Assembly (NCBI GenBank): GCA_016716605.1
Contig: JADJWA010000001.1
Span: 2,146,001-2,210,000 of the forward strand
Length of the DNA stretch: 64,000 bases
Source of the DNA: Flavobacteriales bacterium
Lineage (GTDB): Bacteria; Bacteroidota; Bacteroidia; Flavobacteriales_F; PHOS-HE28
Reading direction: 5' to 3'
The position numbers and the translations under genes were made by a program. The notes below the pieces were generated by a model. It saw only the letters and a program-made list of their open reading frames with translations. It was not told the DNA's origin and did not search any database. Positions 8,786 through 18,171 of this stretch are shown piece by piece; positions within the stretch are counted from its first letter, which is position 1; each line of letters opens with the position of its first letter.

Positions 8786-11700
8786 ATGCGAAGCACCTAC
8801 TTCCTGAGCATCGCGTTGGCAGCGCCCGTGGGCCTGGCCGCGCACGATCATGCCCATGACCATAGCGGCCGCAAGGGCCTTGAGTTCCATGAGAACAAGG
8901 GCCAATGGCCGCAGCAGGTGCTCTTCCGCGCCATGACTCCTGGTGGTGCCGTGTTCGTGGAGCCATCGGCCTTCACGTACGTGCTGCGCAGCGGCGGCCC
9001 CCAGCATGCCATGCCGAAGGACACGCCGTACGAACCGTATCGTGAGCATGCATTCCGCGTCCACTTCGAGGGGGGGCGTGCGGCTGCGCACCGCGCAGAG
9101 GATCGTCAGCCGCATTACGTCAACTACTTCCTGGGCAACGACCGAGCGAATTGGGCCGGCGGGGTAGGGGTCTTCGGCGGAGCGGAGTTGAACGCCGTTT
9201 ACCCCGGCATCGACCTGCATGTGCATGGCCATGATGGGCTGAAGTACGATTGGGTGGTTACGGCAGGCGCCGATCCATCAGCCATCGTCATGCGATACGA
9301 AGGTCAGGACAAGCTGGAAGTGCGCGATGGCATGAGCTACGTGATCACCACGGCAGGCACCTTGATCGAGCAGCGCCCTGTGGCATGGACCGAGCACAAT
9401 GGAACAAGGACCCCTGTTCGTTGCGAGTTCGTGCAGCGCGGCGATCGCGTGGCGTTCCTCTTTCCCGATGGCTATGACCGTTCGGCGACGCTGGTGATCG
9501 ATCCGGTGGTGACCTTCAGCAGCTACGTGGGCAGCTTCGCGGACAACTTCGGCTGCACGGCGACTTACGATGACGATGGTCACCTCTACGGTGCGGGCAG
9601 CGTGTTCGGTGTGGGCTATCCGCTCACCTTGGGCGTGCTGCAAAGCACCTTCGGCGGCGGCACCATTGACATGGGCGTGAGCAAGTTCGCGCCAGATGGC
9701 ACGAGCCTGATCTGGAGCACCTACATCGGCGGCAGCGACAACGACCTGCCGCACAGCATGGTGGTGAATAGCGCCAGCGAGCTCTTCATCCTCGGCACCA
9801 CGGGATCGAGCAATTTCCCTGTGACGGCTGGCTGCTATGACAACAGCATCGGCGGCGGCACACTCCCGCCTTTCGGTGGCTCGTACGGCTTCACCTACAA
9901 CCTCGGAAGTGATATCGCAGTGGTGCATCTGAATTCGGACGCCGATGCGCTGCTCGGATCGACCTACGTGGGCGGCAGCGCTAACGATGGCCTCAACCAG
10001 TTCACCCCGCTGCTGCGCAACTACGGTGATCCCTTCCGCGGCGAGATCATCGTGGATGCCGATGAGAATCCGATCATCGCAACCTGCACGGCCAGCAACG
10101 GTCTCTTCACCACGCCCGGCGCATCGCAAGCGGCATTCGGCGGAAGCCTCGACGGCTACATCTTCCGCATGGACCCCGCGCTGACCACCATGCTCTGGGC
10201 CACTTACCATGGCGGTTCGGGCAATGATGCAGCCTATGGCGTGCAGGTCTCCACCACCGGCGATGTGTACGTGACGGGCGGCACACTGAGCACTGATCTG
10301 CCTGCCGCGGGCACGCCATTCCAAGCGGCCAATGCTGGCGGTGGCGATGGTTGGCTGGCGAGGTACAGCAATACCGGCACGCTGCTCGGGACAACCTACT
10401 TCGGAACAACGGGCTTCGATCAAGCGTACTTCGTGCAGCTCGATCCACAGAACAATGTGTACGTCGTGGGACAAACCACCGGAGCTTATCCGGTGAGTGG
10501 CGGCGTTTATGCGAACCCCGCAGGGTCGCAGTTCATCCATAAGCTCAACAGCGCGCTTTCAGCATCGTTGTGGAGCACCCGCATCGGTACCAACGGAACG
10601 GAGAACATCAGTCCATCGGCATTCCTGGTGAGCGATTGCGGCCAGATCTACTTCAGCGGCTGGGGCGGCACCGTGAATCCGGCCGGAGGCGGTGTTACAA
10701 CGAGCAGCACGATCGGCTTGCCCGTGACGGCCGATGCCTATCAGCCCGGCACCGATGGCAGCGATTTCTACCTGATGGTGCTCAATGCCGATGCATCGTC
10801 GCTGGCCTACGCCACCTTCTTCGGGGGCACCGCCACCGAGCATGTCGATGGCGGCACCAGCCGATTCGACAAGGACGGGATCGTTTACCAGGCCGTCTGC
10901 GCGGGCTGCGGATTCGGCACCACGACATTTCCGACGACGCCCGGAGCATGGAGCAGCACCGACAACGGCATGAACTGCAACCTGGGCGTCTTCAAGATCG
11001 ACTTCGAGCAGAACGTGCAGGTGAACATCGATGCGAGCATCAGCAATCTGGTGCTCTGCCTCGATGATCCAGTTGTGCTCAACGCGGTGGGCACCGCCGA
11101 TGCATGGCTGTGGGACCTCGGCGATGGCTCGCCCACCAGCACAGAAGTGACGCTGGCCCATCAGTACGCCGAACCGGGCGTGTACACGATCACGCTGGTG
11201 GGAACGGCAATCGGATTGTGCGTAGCTGTGGATACGGCAACCGTTCAGATCACTGTGGTGGCTCCGATTGACCTGCAGCCCGGGTTTGAGGCTGTGCCAT
11301 CGGGCAACTGCGATGCGGTAGAGGTGGATCTATTCAACACCAGCTTGGGCAGCAGCATCTTCCTGTGGAGTTTCGGCGATGGCAGCGGATCCTCCCTTAC
11401 CAACCCTTCTCATGTCTATGCAGCTCCGGGCCAATACACGATCACCCTGGGCATCGTGGATCCCGTGTGCGCTGATACGGCCTTCGCGTCGCAGACCATC
11501 GATGTGGGCATCCCCGGCCTCTCGCTCGATCTGGAGTCGCCTGTGGGATTGTGCGATGGAGCCAGCGTTGTGCTCGATGCAGGAGCCGGTTTCGATACGT
11601 ACGCTTGGAGCACGGGCGCGCAGACCGCGACTATCAGCGTAAGTGAGCCCGGCGCGTACATCGTGGTGGTGACCGACGGCTTCTGCACGGGTTCGGACAC

Positions 11701-12223
11701 GATCATCGTTGCACAGCCCATCACCTACGAGCCGGTTGCCGATCGCCAGATCTGCCCCGGACAGGATGCCACGCTTTCGCCCCCGTTCACGCCGCTCAGC
11801 ATCACCTGGAGCAATGGCCTGAGCACGCCCACCATCACCGTAGAGGATGATGGCTCCTATTGGTTCACAGCAATCGATCCGGCCGGTTGTCCAGTGACAG
11901 ACACCGTGAATGTGGCCTTCTTCCTGATCGGCGACAGTGAGGCCATCGTGCCGAACGTGTTCACTCCGAACGGGGACAAGATCAACGATGTGTACCTGGT
12001 TGAGGGCGTGGACCCTGCCGCTGATTTCCAGATGGACATCTACAACCGCTGGGGACAGCGCGTGTTCGAGACCACATCAGGGAACTACGGTTGGAATGGC
12101 AAGCTGAAGAACGATGGCGAGACTGTACCCGATGGCACCTACTTCGTGATCGTCACCTACAAGGAATTCTGCAAGGGCACCGATCCGGTCACGATCACCA
12201 CGCACGTGACGCTGCTGCGCTAA
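8786..12223 (+). CDS. giant exported DUF7948/SBBP/PKD protein with T9SS type B sorting domain (paralogue 3)
   Basis: 1145 aa. A short signal peptide (YFLSIALAAPVGLAA) is followed at once by HDHAHDHSG (H20, H22, H24, H26) and the HENKGQW head. The middle has SBBP-like repeats with an insertion near 9850-9910, then two PKD domains (Trp codons 11111 and 11366, exactly 255 bases apart), an Ig-like segment with a WSTG motif, and a type B sorting domain (PNVFTPNGDKINDVY ... YNRWGQRVFE ... THVTLLR). It has its own promoter-like box. Its stop codon overlaps the end of the convergent uvrA by 4 bases. Confidence 0.9.
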   Translation: MRSTYFLSIALAAPVGLAAHDHAHDHSGRKGLEFHENKGQWPQQVLFRAMTPGGAVFVEPSAFTYVLRSGGPQHAMPKDTPYEPYREHAFRVHFEGGRAAAHRAEDRQPHYVNYFLGNDRANWAGGVGVFGGAELNAVYPGIDLHVHGHDGLKYDWVVTAGADPSAIVMRYEGQDKLEVRDGMSYVITTAGTLIEQRPVAWTEHNGTRTPVRCEFVQRGDRVAFLFPDGYDRSATLVIDPVVTFSSYVGSFADNFGCTATYDDDGHLYGAGSVFGVGYPLTLGVLQSTFGGGTIDMGVSKFAPDGTSLIWSTYIGGSDNDLPHSMVVNSASELFILGTTGSSNFPVTAGCYDNSIGGGTLPPFGGSYGFTYNLGSDIAVVHLNSDADALLGSTYVGGSANDGLNQFTPLLRNYGDPFRGEIIVDADENPIIATCTASNGLFTTPGASQAAFGGSLDGYIFRMDPALTTMLWATYHGGSGNDAAYGVQVSTTGDVYVTGGTLSTDLPAAGTPFQAANAGGGDGWLARYSNTGTLLGTTYFGTTGFDQAYFVQLDPQNNVYVVGQTTGAYPVSGGVYANPAGSQFIHKLNSALSASLWSTRIGTNGTENISPSAFLVSDCGQIYFSGWGGTVNPAGGGVTTSSTIGLPVTADAYQPGTDGSDFYLMVLNADASSLAYATFFGGTATEHVDGGTSRFDKDGIVYQAVCAGCGFGTTTFPTTPGAWSSTDNGMNCNLGVFKIDFEQNVQVNIDASISNLVLCLDDPVVLNAVGTADAWLWDLGDGSPTSTEVTLAHQYAEPGVYTITLVGTAIGLCVAVDTATVQITVVAPIDLQPGFEAVPSGNCDAVEVDLFNTSLGSSIFLWSFGDGSGSSLTNPSHVYAAPGQYTITLGIVDPVCADTAFASQTIDVGIPGLSLDLESPVGLCDGASVVLDAGAGFDTYAWSTGAQTATISVSEPGAYIVVVTDGFCTGSDTIIVAQPITYEPVADRQICPGQDATLSPPFTPLSITWSNGLSTPTITVEDDGSYWFTAIDPAGCPVTDTVNVAFFLIGDSEAIVPNVFTPNGDKINDVYLVEGVDPAADFQMDIYNRWGQRVFETTSGNYGWNGKLKNDGETVPDGTYFVIVTYKEFCKGTDPVTITTHVTLLR

Positions 12224-15045
12224 CGCTGCCACGCCTTCGCCATCGCGCGACCCGTGTGCGAATCCTCCCGTGCCAATTCCTCGGGGGTGCCAGCGAAGAG
12301 CGATCTTCCTCCGCCATCGCCGCCTTCGGGGCCGAGGTCGATCACCTGGTCCGCGCACATGATCACTTCGGTGTTGTGCTCGATGCAGATCACGCTATGG
12401 CCGTTGGCGATGAGCATGCCGAACGCCGCAAGCAGCTTCGCGATGTCGTGGAAGTGAAGCCCGGTGGTCGGCTCGTCAAAGATGAAGAGCGTGGGCCGCT
12501 CGTCCTGGCCTTTGGTGAGGAAGCTGGCCAGCTTGATGCGCTGCGCCTCGCCGCCCGATAGCGTGCTGCTGCTCTGGCCGAGTTTCACGTAGCCCATGCC
12601 GGTCTGCTGGAGCGGAAGCAGCTTCTGCACGATGCGCGCGCACGCTCCGAGGCTCTGTTGCGGCGAGAAGAAAGCGATCGCGTCATCCACCGTCATGGCG
12701 AGCAGGTCGGACACATCGACGCCCTGGAACTTCACGTCGAGCACTTCGTCCCGGAAGCGCCGGCCCTTGCAGGCCTCGCAGGTGAGGCTGATATCGGCCA
12801 TGAACTGCATCTCGATCCGGACCTCGCCTTCACCCTGGCAGATCTCACAGCGCCCGCCATCGACATTGAAGCTGAAATGACTGGGCTTGTAGCCGCGCAC
12901 CTTGGCCACGTCCTGCTCGCTGAAGAGCTGGCGCACCTCGTCCCAAGCCTTTACATACGTCACCGGATTGCTGCGGCTGCTGCGTCCGATGGGGTTCTGG
13001 TCGACCAGTTCGACGGCCTCGATGCGCGCGAGGTCGCCTTCGAGCGCGGTGTGCTCGCCCGGCCGTTCACTGAAGCCTTCGAGGTGGCGCTTCATGGCGG
13101 GGTAGAGGATGCGCTTCACGAGCGTGGTCTTGCCGCTTCCGCTCACGCCGGTCACCACGGTGAGCATGTGCAGGGGGAAGGCCACGTCGATGTCCTTCAG
13201 GTTGTGCTCGCGCGCTCCACGGAGCAGGAGTCTGTCGCGCACCGGGCGACGCTTCTCTGGCGGCGATATGCGCTCGCGCCCGGTGAGGTAGCGCGCGGTG
13301 AGGCCGTCGCTCGTCGCTAGCGCTTCGAAGGGCCCGCTGAAGACCACTTCGCCGCCATGGCTGCCTGCCAGAGGCCCCATGTCGATGAGGTGATCCGCTG
13401 CGCGCATGACTTCCTCGTCGTGCTCCACCACGATCACCGTGTTTCCGAGATCGCGCAGTTTCTTCAGCACGCCGATGAGGCGCTCCGTATCGCGCGGGTG
13501 CAGGCCGATGCTGGGCTCGTCGAGTATGTACATGCTGCCCACCAGGCTGCTGCCGAGCGAAGTGGCCAGATCGATGCGCTGGGTCTCTCCGCCGCTGAGC
13601 GTGTTGCTTCGTCGATTGAGCGTGAGGTAGCCTACGCCAACATCTACGAGGTAGCGCAAGCGGTTGGTGATCTCCTTGAGCAGTCGTGCGGCGATGCGGT
13701 GCTGGGCATCATTCAGCTCCAGATCCTCGAAGAAGCGCAGGCATTCTGCAATGGGTATGCTCGTGAGCTCGGTGATGTCCTTGCCGCCTACTTTCACATA
13801 GCGCGCTTCGTTCCTTAGGCGGGTGCCTTCGCATTCGGTGCAAGTGGTCTTGCCTCGGTAGCGGCTGGCCAGCACGCGGTACTGGATCTTGTAGCTTTTC
13901 TCCTCCACGTACTTGAAGAAGGCATCGATGCCATGCAGGCCCTTGGCACCGTTCCACAAGAGCTTCCGATGCTCGGCTGAGAGTTCGCGGTAGGGGCGGT
14001 GGATGGGGAAGTCGTGCTTCGCGCTGTCGCGGATGAAGTCGCGCTTCCATTCGCTGAGCACCTCACCGCGCCAGGGAGCCACGCAATCGTCGTAGAGGCT
14101 CAGGCGCTTGTCCGGGATCACCAGTTCTGCATCGATGCCGATGATGCTGCCATAGCCCTCGCACTTGGGGCATGCGCCTACGGGATCGTTGAAGCTGAAG
14201 AGGTTCGGGCTGGGCTCCTCGAATGAGATGCCATCCAATTCGAACTTGTCGCTGAAGCCCATTTGCCGGCCATCCTCTCCCAAGAGGATGAGCTCGCCGT
14301 GTCCCTCGAAGAAGGCGGTCTCGGCGCTGTCGGCCGCGCGGCTCTCGTTCTCCTGATCGCCGGGCACGGCGCTGAGGCGATCAACCACGAGGAAATAGGT
14401 GCCCTTCAGCGTTTTCTTGTCGGAGAGGAGATCCTCGATGCGGTGCACGGCGGTCCCATCGTGCACGCGCGCATAGCCTTGCTGCTGCAAGATGTCGAGG
14501 TGCTCCTTGATGCCGCGGCCCTTTGGCATGGCCAACGGTGCGAGCATCAGCACCGTGCTGCCATAGGGGTAGCTGTTCACGCCGGCCACGACATCCTCGA
14601 TGGTGTTGCGCTTCACCTCTTGTCCGCTGGCGGGCGAGATGGTCTTGCCGGCGCGGGCGAAGAGCAGCTTCAAATGATCGTACACCTCGGTGCTGGTGCC
14701 CACGGTGCTGCGCGGGTTGCTGCTCTGCACCTTCTGCTCAATGGCGATGGCCGGGCTGATGCCGATGATGCGGTCCACATCGGGCTTCTCCAAGCGCCCC
14801 ATGAACTGCCGAGCATAGCTGCTGAGGCTCTCCACATAGCGGCGCTGCCCTTCGGCATAGAGCGTATCGAAGGCCAGACTGCTCTTGCCACTGCCGCTGA
14901 GGCCGGTGATCACCACCAGCTTGCCGCGCGGGATCTCCACGCTGATGTTCTTCAGGTTGTGCACCCGGGCTCCTTCAACGCGGATGGAACCGTGGCGGAG
15001 CTTGCGCAGGATTTCTGGGGCCGGAGCGGCGGTCTTTGCAGGCAA
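12220..15045 (-). CDS. uvrA: excinuclease ABC subunit A
   Basis: 941 aa, the usual UvrA length. Damage-recognition ATPase of nucleotide excision repair, loading UvrB in the cytoplasm. Two ABC modules are visible: Walker A GLSGSGKSS near residue 50 and GVSGSGKTT in the C-terminal half, two signatures (NTLSGGETQRI and STLSGGEAQRI), two DEP-type Walker B motifs. Zinc-binding pairs are present: CPKC with CTEC, and CEIC-x19-CEAC. A second family copy elsewhere in the genome cannot be excluded. The gene stands alone, convergent with the T9SS gene, overlapping it by 4 bases. Confidence 0.97.
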   Translation of the reverse strand: MPAKTAAPAPEILRKLRHGSIRVEGARVHNLKNISVEIPRGKLVVITGLSGSGKSSLAFDTLYAEGQRRYVESLSSYARQFMGRLEKPDVDRIIGISPAIAIEQKVQSSNPRSTVGTSTEVYDHLKLLFARAGKTISPASGQEVKRNTIEDVVAGVNSYPYGSTVLMLAPLAMPKGRGIKEHLDILQQQGYARVHDGTAVHRIEDLLSDKKTLKGTYFLVVDRLSAVPGDQENESRAADSAETAFFEGHGELILLGEDGRQMGFSDKFELDGISFEEPSPNLFSFNDPVGACPKCEGYGSIIGIDAELVIPDKRLSLYDDCVAPWRGEVLSEWKRDFIRDSAKHDFPIHRPYRELSAEHRKLLWNGAKGLHGIDAFFKYVEEKSYKIQYRVLASRYRGKTTCTECEGTRLRNEARYVKVGGKDITELTSIPIAECLRFFEDLELNDAQHRIAARLLKEITNRLRYLVDVGVGYLTLNRRSNTLSGGETQRIDLATSLGSSLVGSMYILDEPSIGLHPRDTERLIGVLKKLRDLGNTVIVVEHDEEVMRAADHLIDMGPLAGSHGGEVVFSGPFEALATSDGLTARYLTGRERISPPEKRRPVRDRLLLRGAREHNLKDIDVAFPLHMLTVVTGVSGSGKTTLVKRILYPAMKRHLEGFSERPGEHTALEGDLARIEAVELVDQNPIGRSSRSNPVTYVKAWDEVRQLFSEQDVAKVRGYKPSHFSFNVDGGRCEICQGEGEVRIEMQFMADISLTCEACKGRRFRDEVLDVKFQGVDVSDLLAMTVDDAIAFFSPQQSLGACARIVQKLLPLQQTGMGYVKLGQSSSTLSGGEAQRIKLASFLTKGQDERPTLFIFDEPTTGLHFHDIAKLLAAFGMLIANGHSVICIEHNTEVIMCADQVIDLGPEGGDGGGRSLFAGTPEELAREDSHTGRAMAKAWQR

Positions 15046-15073
15046 GGGGCGGAAGGGCTGGGGAAAGGGGCGA

Positions 15074-15081
15074 CGAATTTA
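15074..15081 (-). promoter_or_regulatory. candidate -7 box (TAAATTCG) for uvrA
   Basis: On the minus strand TAAATTCG fits TAnnTTTG with one mismatch and ends 28 bases before the uvrA start codon. Confidence 0.4.
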
Positions 15082-15113
15082 GCCCCCGGTCCAGCGGTGC
15101 GTGGGAGTGGGCC

Positions 15114-15121
15114 TATATTTG
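15114..15121 (+). promoter_or_regulatory. candidate -7 box (TATATTTG) for the sigma-factor gene
   Basis: Exact match to TAnnTTTG. No TTG at the usual -33 distance is seen. It would give a leader of about 185 bases before ATG 15311; I see no riboswitch fold or ORF in that leader. Confidence 0.45.
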
Positions 15122-15310
15122 GAACCGCAGAAACGCAATTTTCCGGGTTCAGGCAATAACCACAAGTAGGCAACGTTTCTCCCCCGTTAGGCGTCTATCC
15201 TGCGTTCATCCCAAGCCCTGTCCGGGCCACATCAACCAAACCGCCACAGCCGATAGCCAGACCTCTACCCTGACGTTCTCGATCCATCACGGACCAAAAC
15301 GGGTAAGGCC

Positions 15311-15922
15311 ATGCTATCCAAGCGCACGTTCGCCAAGGCGGCGGTTTCCATCGACGACCAAGAGCTCGTCCGACGTTACCTCAACGGCCAGGAATCGGCC
15401 TTCGAGACACTCCTGCACCGCCACAAGCGGAAGGTCTGGAGCCACATCTATCTTCTCGTTCGCGACCGCGAGCTCACCGAGGATCTGTTCCAGGAGGTCT
15501 TCATCAAGGTGGTGAATACCCTGAAGGGCGGCCGGTACCAGGAAGAGGGCAAGTTCCTTCCGTGGGTGCTGAGGATCGCGCACAACCTGGTCATCGATCA
15601 ATTCCGTAGGAACAAGAAGATGCCGCTGGTGCGCAGCAAGGACGACCACGATGTGTTCGCCGCCATGCAGCAGCCGGGCATGAATGCCGAGCAGAGCCTG
15701 GTGAACGGGCAGATTGATGCCGATGTGCGCAAGCTGATTGAGCACCTGCCCGATGAGCAGCGCCAGGTGGTGATCATGCGCACCTACCTGAACATGAGCT
15801 TCAAGGAGATCGCAGACCACACCGGAGTGAGCATCAACACCGCTTTGGGCCGCATGCGCTATGCCCTGATCAACATGCGCAAGATGATCCGGCAGCACGA
15901 AATCGCATTGGAACGGGCCTAG
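15311..15922 (+). CDS. ECF-type RNA polymerase sigma factor
   Basis: 203 aa, typical for an extracytoplasmic-function sigma factor. Region 2 is clear (residues ~20-100: LVRRYLNGQESAFETLLHRH, ELTEDLFQEVFIKVV, FLPWVLRIAHNLVIDQFRR). Region 4 follows at ~140-195 (LPDEQRQVVIMRTYLNMSFK EIA, then a helix-turn-helix with NTALGRMRYALINMRK). No anti-sigma factor gene is adjacent, which is unusual for ECF factors but common for the housekeeping-like ECF factors of Flavobacteriia. It would direct RNA polymerase to a specific promoter set. A strong terminator follows. Confidence 0.92.
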   Translation: MLSKRTFAKAAVSIDDQELVRRYLNGQESAFETLLHRHKRKVWSHIYLLVRDRELTEDLFQEVFIKVVNTLKGGRYQEEGKFLPWVLRIAHNLVIDQFRRNKKMPLVRSKDDHDVFAAMQQPGMNAEQSLVNGQIDADVRKLIEHLPDEQRQVVIMRTYLNMSFKEIADHTGVSINTALGRMRYALINMRKMIRQHEIALERA

Positions 15923-15960
15923 GACCGCCCGGCGGGCCTGGAGAGACCGGATTCCATATA

Positions 15961-15996
15961 AGCGGCGGGCTCCGAAGGGTGCCCGCCGCTCTTTTT
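15961..15996 (+). terminator. Rho-independent terminator after the sigma-factor gene
   Basis: Perfect 10-bp stem AGCGGCGGGC / GCCCGCCGCT (15961-15970 with 15981-15990), 10-base loop, then CTTTTTC. Confidence 0.9.
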
Positions 15997-16065
15997 CACG
16001 GGCCCGTGCAATACGGCGGGGCAAGCTTCCGTTCAGACAGCATCGAAACCACCTAATCCGAGCCG

Positions 16066-16230
16066 ATGGCCAACACTACCCTTCGCCGTAAGTACCCTCG
16101 CAACCGACCGATGCCCCCCGCAGCCCTAGGCCCCAAGGAATCCACGATCCAGTTGATCTTGGGCTATTCCAAGGCTGTTCAGGCCGTAGAGGCACCGCCG
16201 CTCGGTGAAGTGCATCTGGTTCTGAACTGA
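16066..16230 (+). CDS. small conserved-looking protein, 54 aa
   Basis: ATG 16066 to TGA 16228-16230 encodes 54 aa: a basic, Pro-rich N-terminus (LRRKYPRNRPMPP), then ESTIQLILGYSKAVQAVE and a tail ending VHLVLN. The core TIxxILxYSKAxxVxE resembles, from memory, small uncharacterised proteins common in Flavobacteriia whose core is TIxFLLNYSKALxV. Its position right after a terminator, with a hairpin just downstream, fits a short monocistronic unit. Function unknown; not a membrane protein. The homology is recalled, not computed. Confidence 0.55.
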   Translation: MANTTLRRKYPRNRPMPPAALGPKESTIQLILGYSKAVQAVEAPPLGEVHLVLN

Positions 16231-16247
16231 ACCGGAACGCCAGGATT

Positions 16248-16273
16248 GAAGAGGCCCCATTCGGGGCTTCTTC
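16248..16273. terminator. hairpin between the small gene and the desaturase
   Basis: GAAGAGGCCCC (16248-16258) pairs with GGGGCTTCTTC (16263-16273), one G-U pair. No long T tract on either side, so its terminator role for the convergent genes ending at 16230 and 16277 is inferred. Confidence 0.5.
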
Positions 16274-16276
16274 CAT

Positions 16277-17332
16277 TCAGCGGCGCAGCTGATGCCTCAG
16301 TTCCCGGCGGGAGACCATGCGCTGCAAAGCAGGGTCCCAGGCCTTCAGGCGGAAGCACGCAACGATATCCCAAGGCCAAAGGCTGGTACGCTTGGCTTTT
16401 TCGCGCAGCTCTGGTATGGCCCGGTGGGCCTCCGGCAGCCGGTAGAAGGGGATATGGGCGTTGAGGTGATGGACGTGGTGAAAGCCGATATTGCCGGTGA
16501 ACCACTGCAGGACCGGGTTCATCTTCATGTAGCTGCTGCTATCAAGCGCGGCTTTCACATAGCTCCAACCATTCTTGTCGGCGAAGACGGTCCCGGGAAA
16601 ATTGTGCTGCGCGTAAAAGAGGTAGCTCCCTAGCGCGAAGGTGACCAGGTAAGGGAGGAAGAAGGCAAAGACCAGGTTCTCCCAGCCGAGGAACCACCAG
16701 GTGGCGAAGCCGAGCGCACTGTGGAAGACCAAAGTGATGAGGCTATCCCAGTGCCTTCCGCGATTGCTGATGAAGCTGTTGAGGCACATCCCGATGATGA
16801 AGACGAACACGTAACCGAACCCGATGGCGAACGGACTGCGGATGAAGTTGTAAGCGAAGCGCTCGCTGCGCGTCAGGGACTTGTACTTCTCAACGGTCAC
16901 CACGGGGAAGGAGCCGATGCTGCTTGTGTAGAGCTTGCAGTTGTGCTTGTGATGGTGGTCATGGCTGCGCTTCCAGATGCTGGGCGGACTGAGCATCCAC
17001 ATGCCGAAGAACCAGAAGAAGGCATCAGCCGGCTTGCTGCGATTGAGGATGCTCTTGTGCTGGTGGTCGTGGTACAGGATGAAGAGGCGCACCAGCGCAA
17101 GACCCGTGAGCACCCCGAATGCGGCCTTGCTCCAGAGCGGGTCGAAATAGACGGTGCCGATGTAGCAGCCGGCGGTGACGACCACCGAGACGAAGAGGTG
17201 CATCCAGCTCCTGGTGCGTTGCTCCAGCGCAAACGGCCGCGTGGCAAGGATCAGATCCTTGCGCTCGCCGGTGTGCTTAACGGTTACGCGGGGGGGCGCC
17301 GGTGCTTCCATCTGCGGTGTGTCCAGAGCCAA
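16277..17332 (-). CDS. membrane fatty acid desaturase
   Basis: 351 aa. A membrane di-iron desaturase/hydroxylase: three His boxes are visible, HDHQH (88-92), HDHHHKH (124-130) and HHVHH (285-289), separated by hydrophobic segments near 46-62, 72-88, 166-184 and 205-240. It would introduce a double bond (or hydroxyl) into membrane lipid acyl chains. The first ATG (17332) overlaps the upstream acyltransferase gene by 49 bases; ATG 17311 (start MEAPAPP) is also possible. Co-transcription with the acyltransferase suggests a shared role in lipid tailoring. Confidence 0.9.
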   Translation of the reverse strand: MALDTPQMEAPAPPRVTVKHTGERKDLILATRPFALEQRTRSWMHLFVSVVVTAGCYIGTVYFDPLWSKAAFGVLTGLALVRLFILYHDHQHKSILNRSKPADAFFWFFGMWMLSPPSIWKRSHDHHHKHNCKLYTSSIGSFPVVTVEKYKSLTRSERFAYNFIRSPFAIGFGYVFVFIIGMCLNSFISNRGRHWDSLITLVFHSALGFATWWFLGWENLVFAFFLPYLVTFALGSYLFYAQHNFPGTVFADKNGWSYVKAALDSSSYMKMNPVLQWFTGNIGFHHVHHLNAHIPFYRLPEAHRAIPELREKAKRTSLWPWDIVACFRLKAWDPALQRMVSRRELRHQLRR

Positions 17333-18159
17333 AGGTCGGGCTTCTGACGGATGTCCCGTTGCAAACGATCGGTATGGAGCTGATTGATGTCATTCTCCGA
17401 CATCGATCTCGGATCAGGAACCAGCACTTCGGCGTGCATCTCGTAGTACCCGCGCCTGTGCTGCTGGATGCTGAGGTATATGACCGGATACCCCAACTTC
17501 TTGGCGATCACGCCTGTACCGGTGAACACGGGGGTGTCCTGGTTGAGGAATTTGGTCCAGTAGGCTTTCTCCGGCGAGGGTGTCTGGTCCGCGATGAAGG
17601 CGGTGGCTGTGAGCAGCTGCCGGTCGCGCACCATGCCCTTGAAGGTCTCTTGCATGGCATAGAGCCGGTTGCCCAGCCGGGTGCGCATGCGCACGATGAG
17701 CCGCTCGAAGTGCGGATTCTGCAGCGGATGGTAGATGACGTAGAGCTGATGAAGCCCAGGCTCAACCGCGAAGCGCGCACCGGCCAGTTCCCAATTGCCG
17801 TAATGGCCCATGACGATGATCACGCTCTGCTTCCCCTCCGCGAATGATCGGAACACACCCGCGCCGGGAAAGGTCACTCTAGCCCTTACCGCATCGGGCG
17901 ATATCGTCAAGGTCTTCAGCGTTTCCACGGTGAGATCGCAGAACCAGCGGTAGAAGCTTTTCGCGATGGCCCTGATCTCTGCGTCGCTCTTCTCGGGGAA
18001 GCTGTTCCGCAGATTATTGAGCACCACTTCCTTGCGGTAGCCCAGGACCCGGAAGAGGAGCAAGCACAACGCGTCGCTCAGCAGATAGAGCACTGGGAAG
18101 GGCAACCTCGCAATGCCGTGCAGGAATGGCAGGGCGATGTAGTAGCCGATAGCGCGCAT
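17284..18159 (-). CDS. lysophospholipid / lipid A acyltransferase family protein (LpxL-like)
   Basis: 291 aa. The catalytic H-x4-E motif is present as HYGNWE (119-124), with a hydrophobic N-terminal anchor (residues 5-40) and the later FIADQTPS and PVFTGTGVIAKK stretches typical of the HtrB/LpxL family. It would transfer a secondary acyl chain to lipid A or a related lipid at the inner membrane. Located 12 bases after nth and overlapping the desaturase, so probably one operon. The exact acceptor and acyl donor cannot be read from sequence. Confidence 0.88.
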   Translation of the reverse strand: MRAIGYYIALPFLHGIARLPFPVLYLLSDALCLLLFRVLGYRKEVVLNNLRNSFPEKSDAEIRAIAKSFYRWFCDLTVETLKTLTISPDAVRARVTFPGAGVFRSFAEGKQSVIIVMGHYGNWELAGARFAVEPGLHQLYVIYHPLQNPHFERLIVRMRTRLGNRLYAMQETFKGMVRDRQLLTATAFIADQTPSPEKAYWTKFLNQDTPVFTGTGVIAKKLGYPVIYLSIQQHRRGYYEMHAEVLVPDPRSMSENDINQLHTDRLQRDIRQKPDLWLWTHRRWKHRRPPA

Positions 18160-18171
18160 CGGCTGCGAAGA

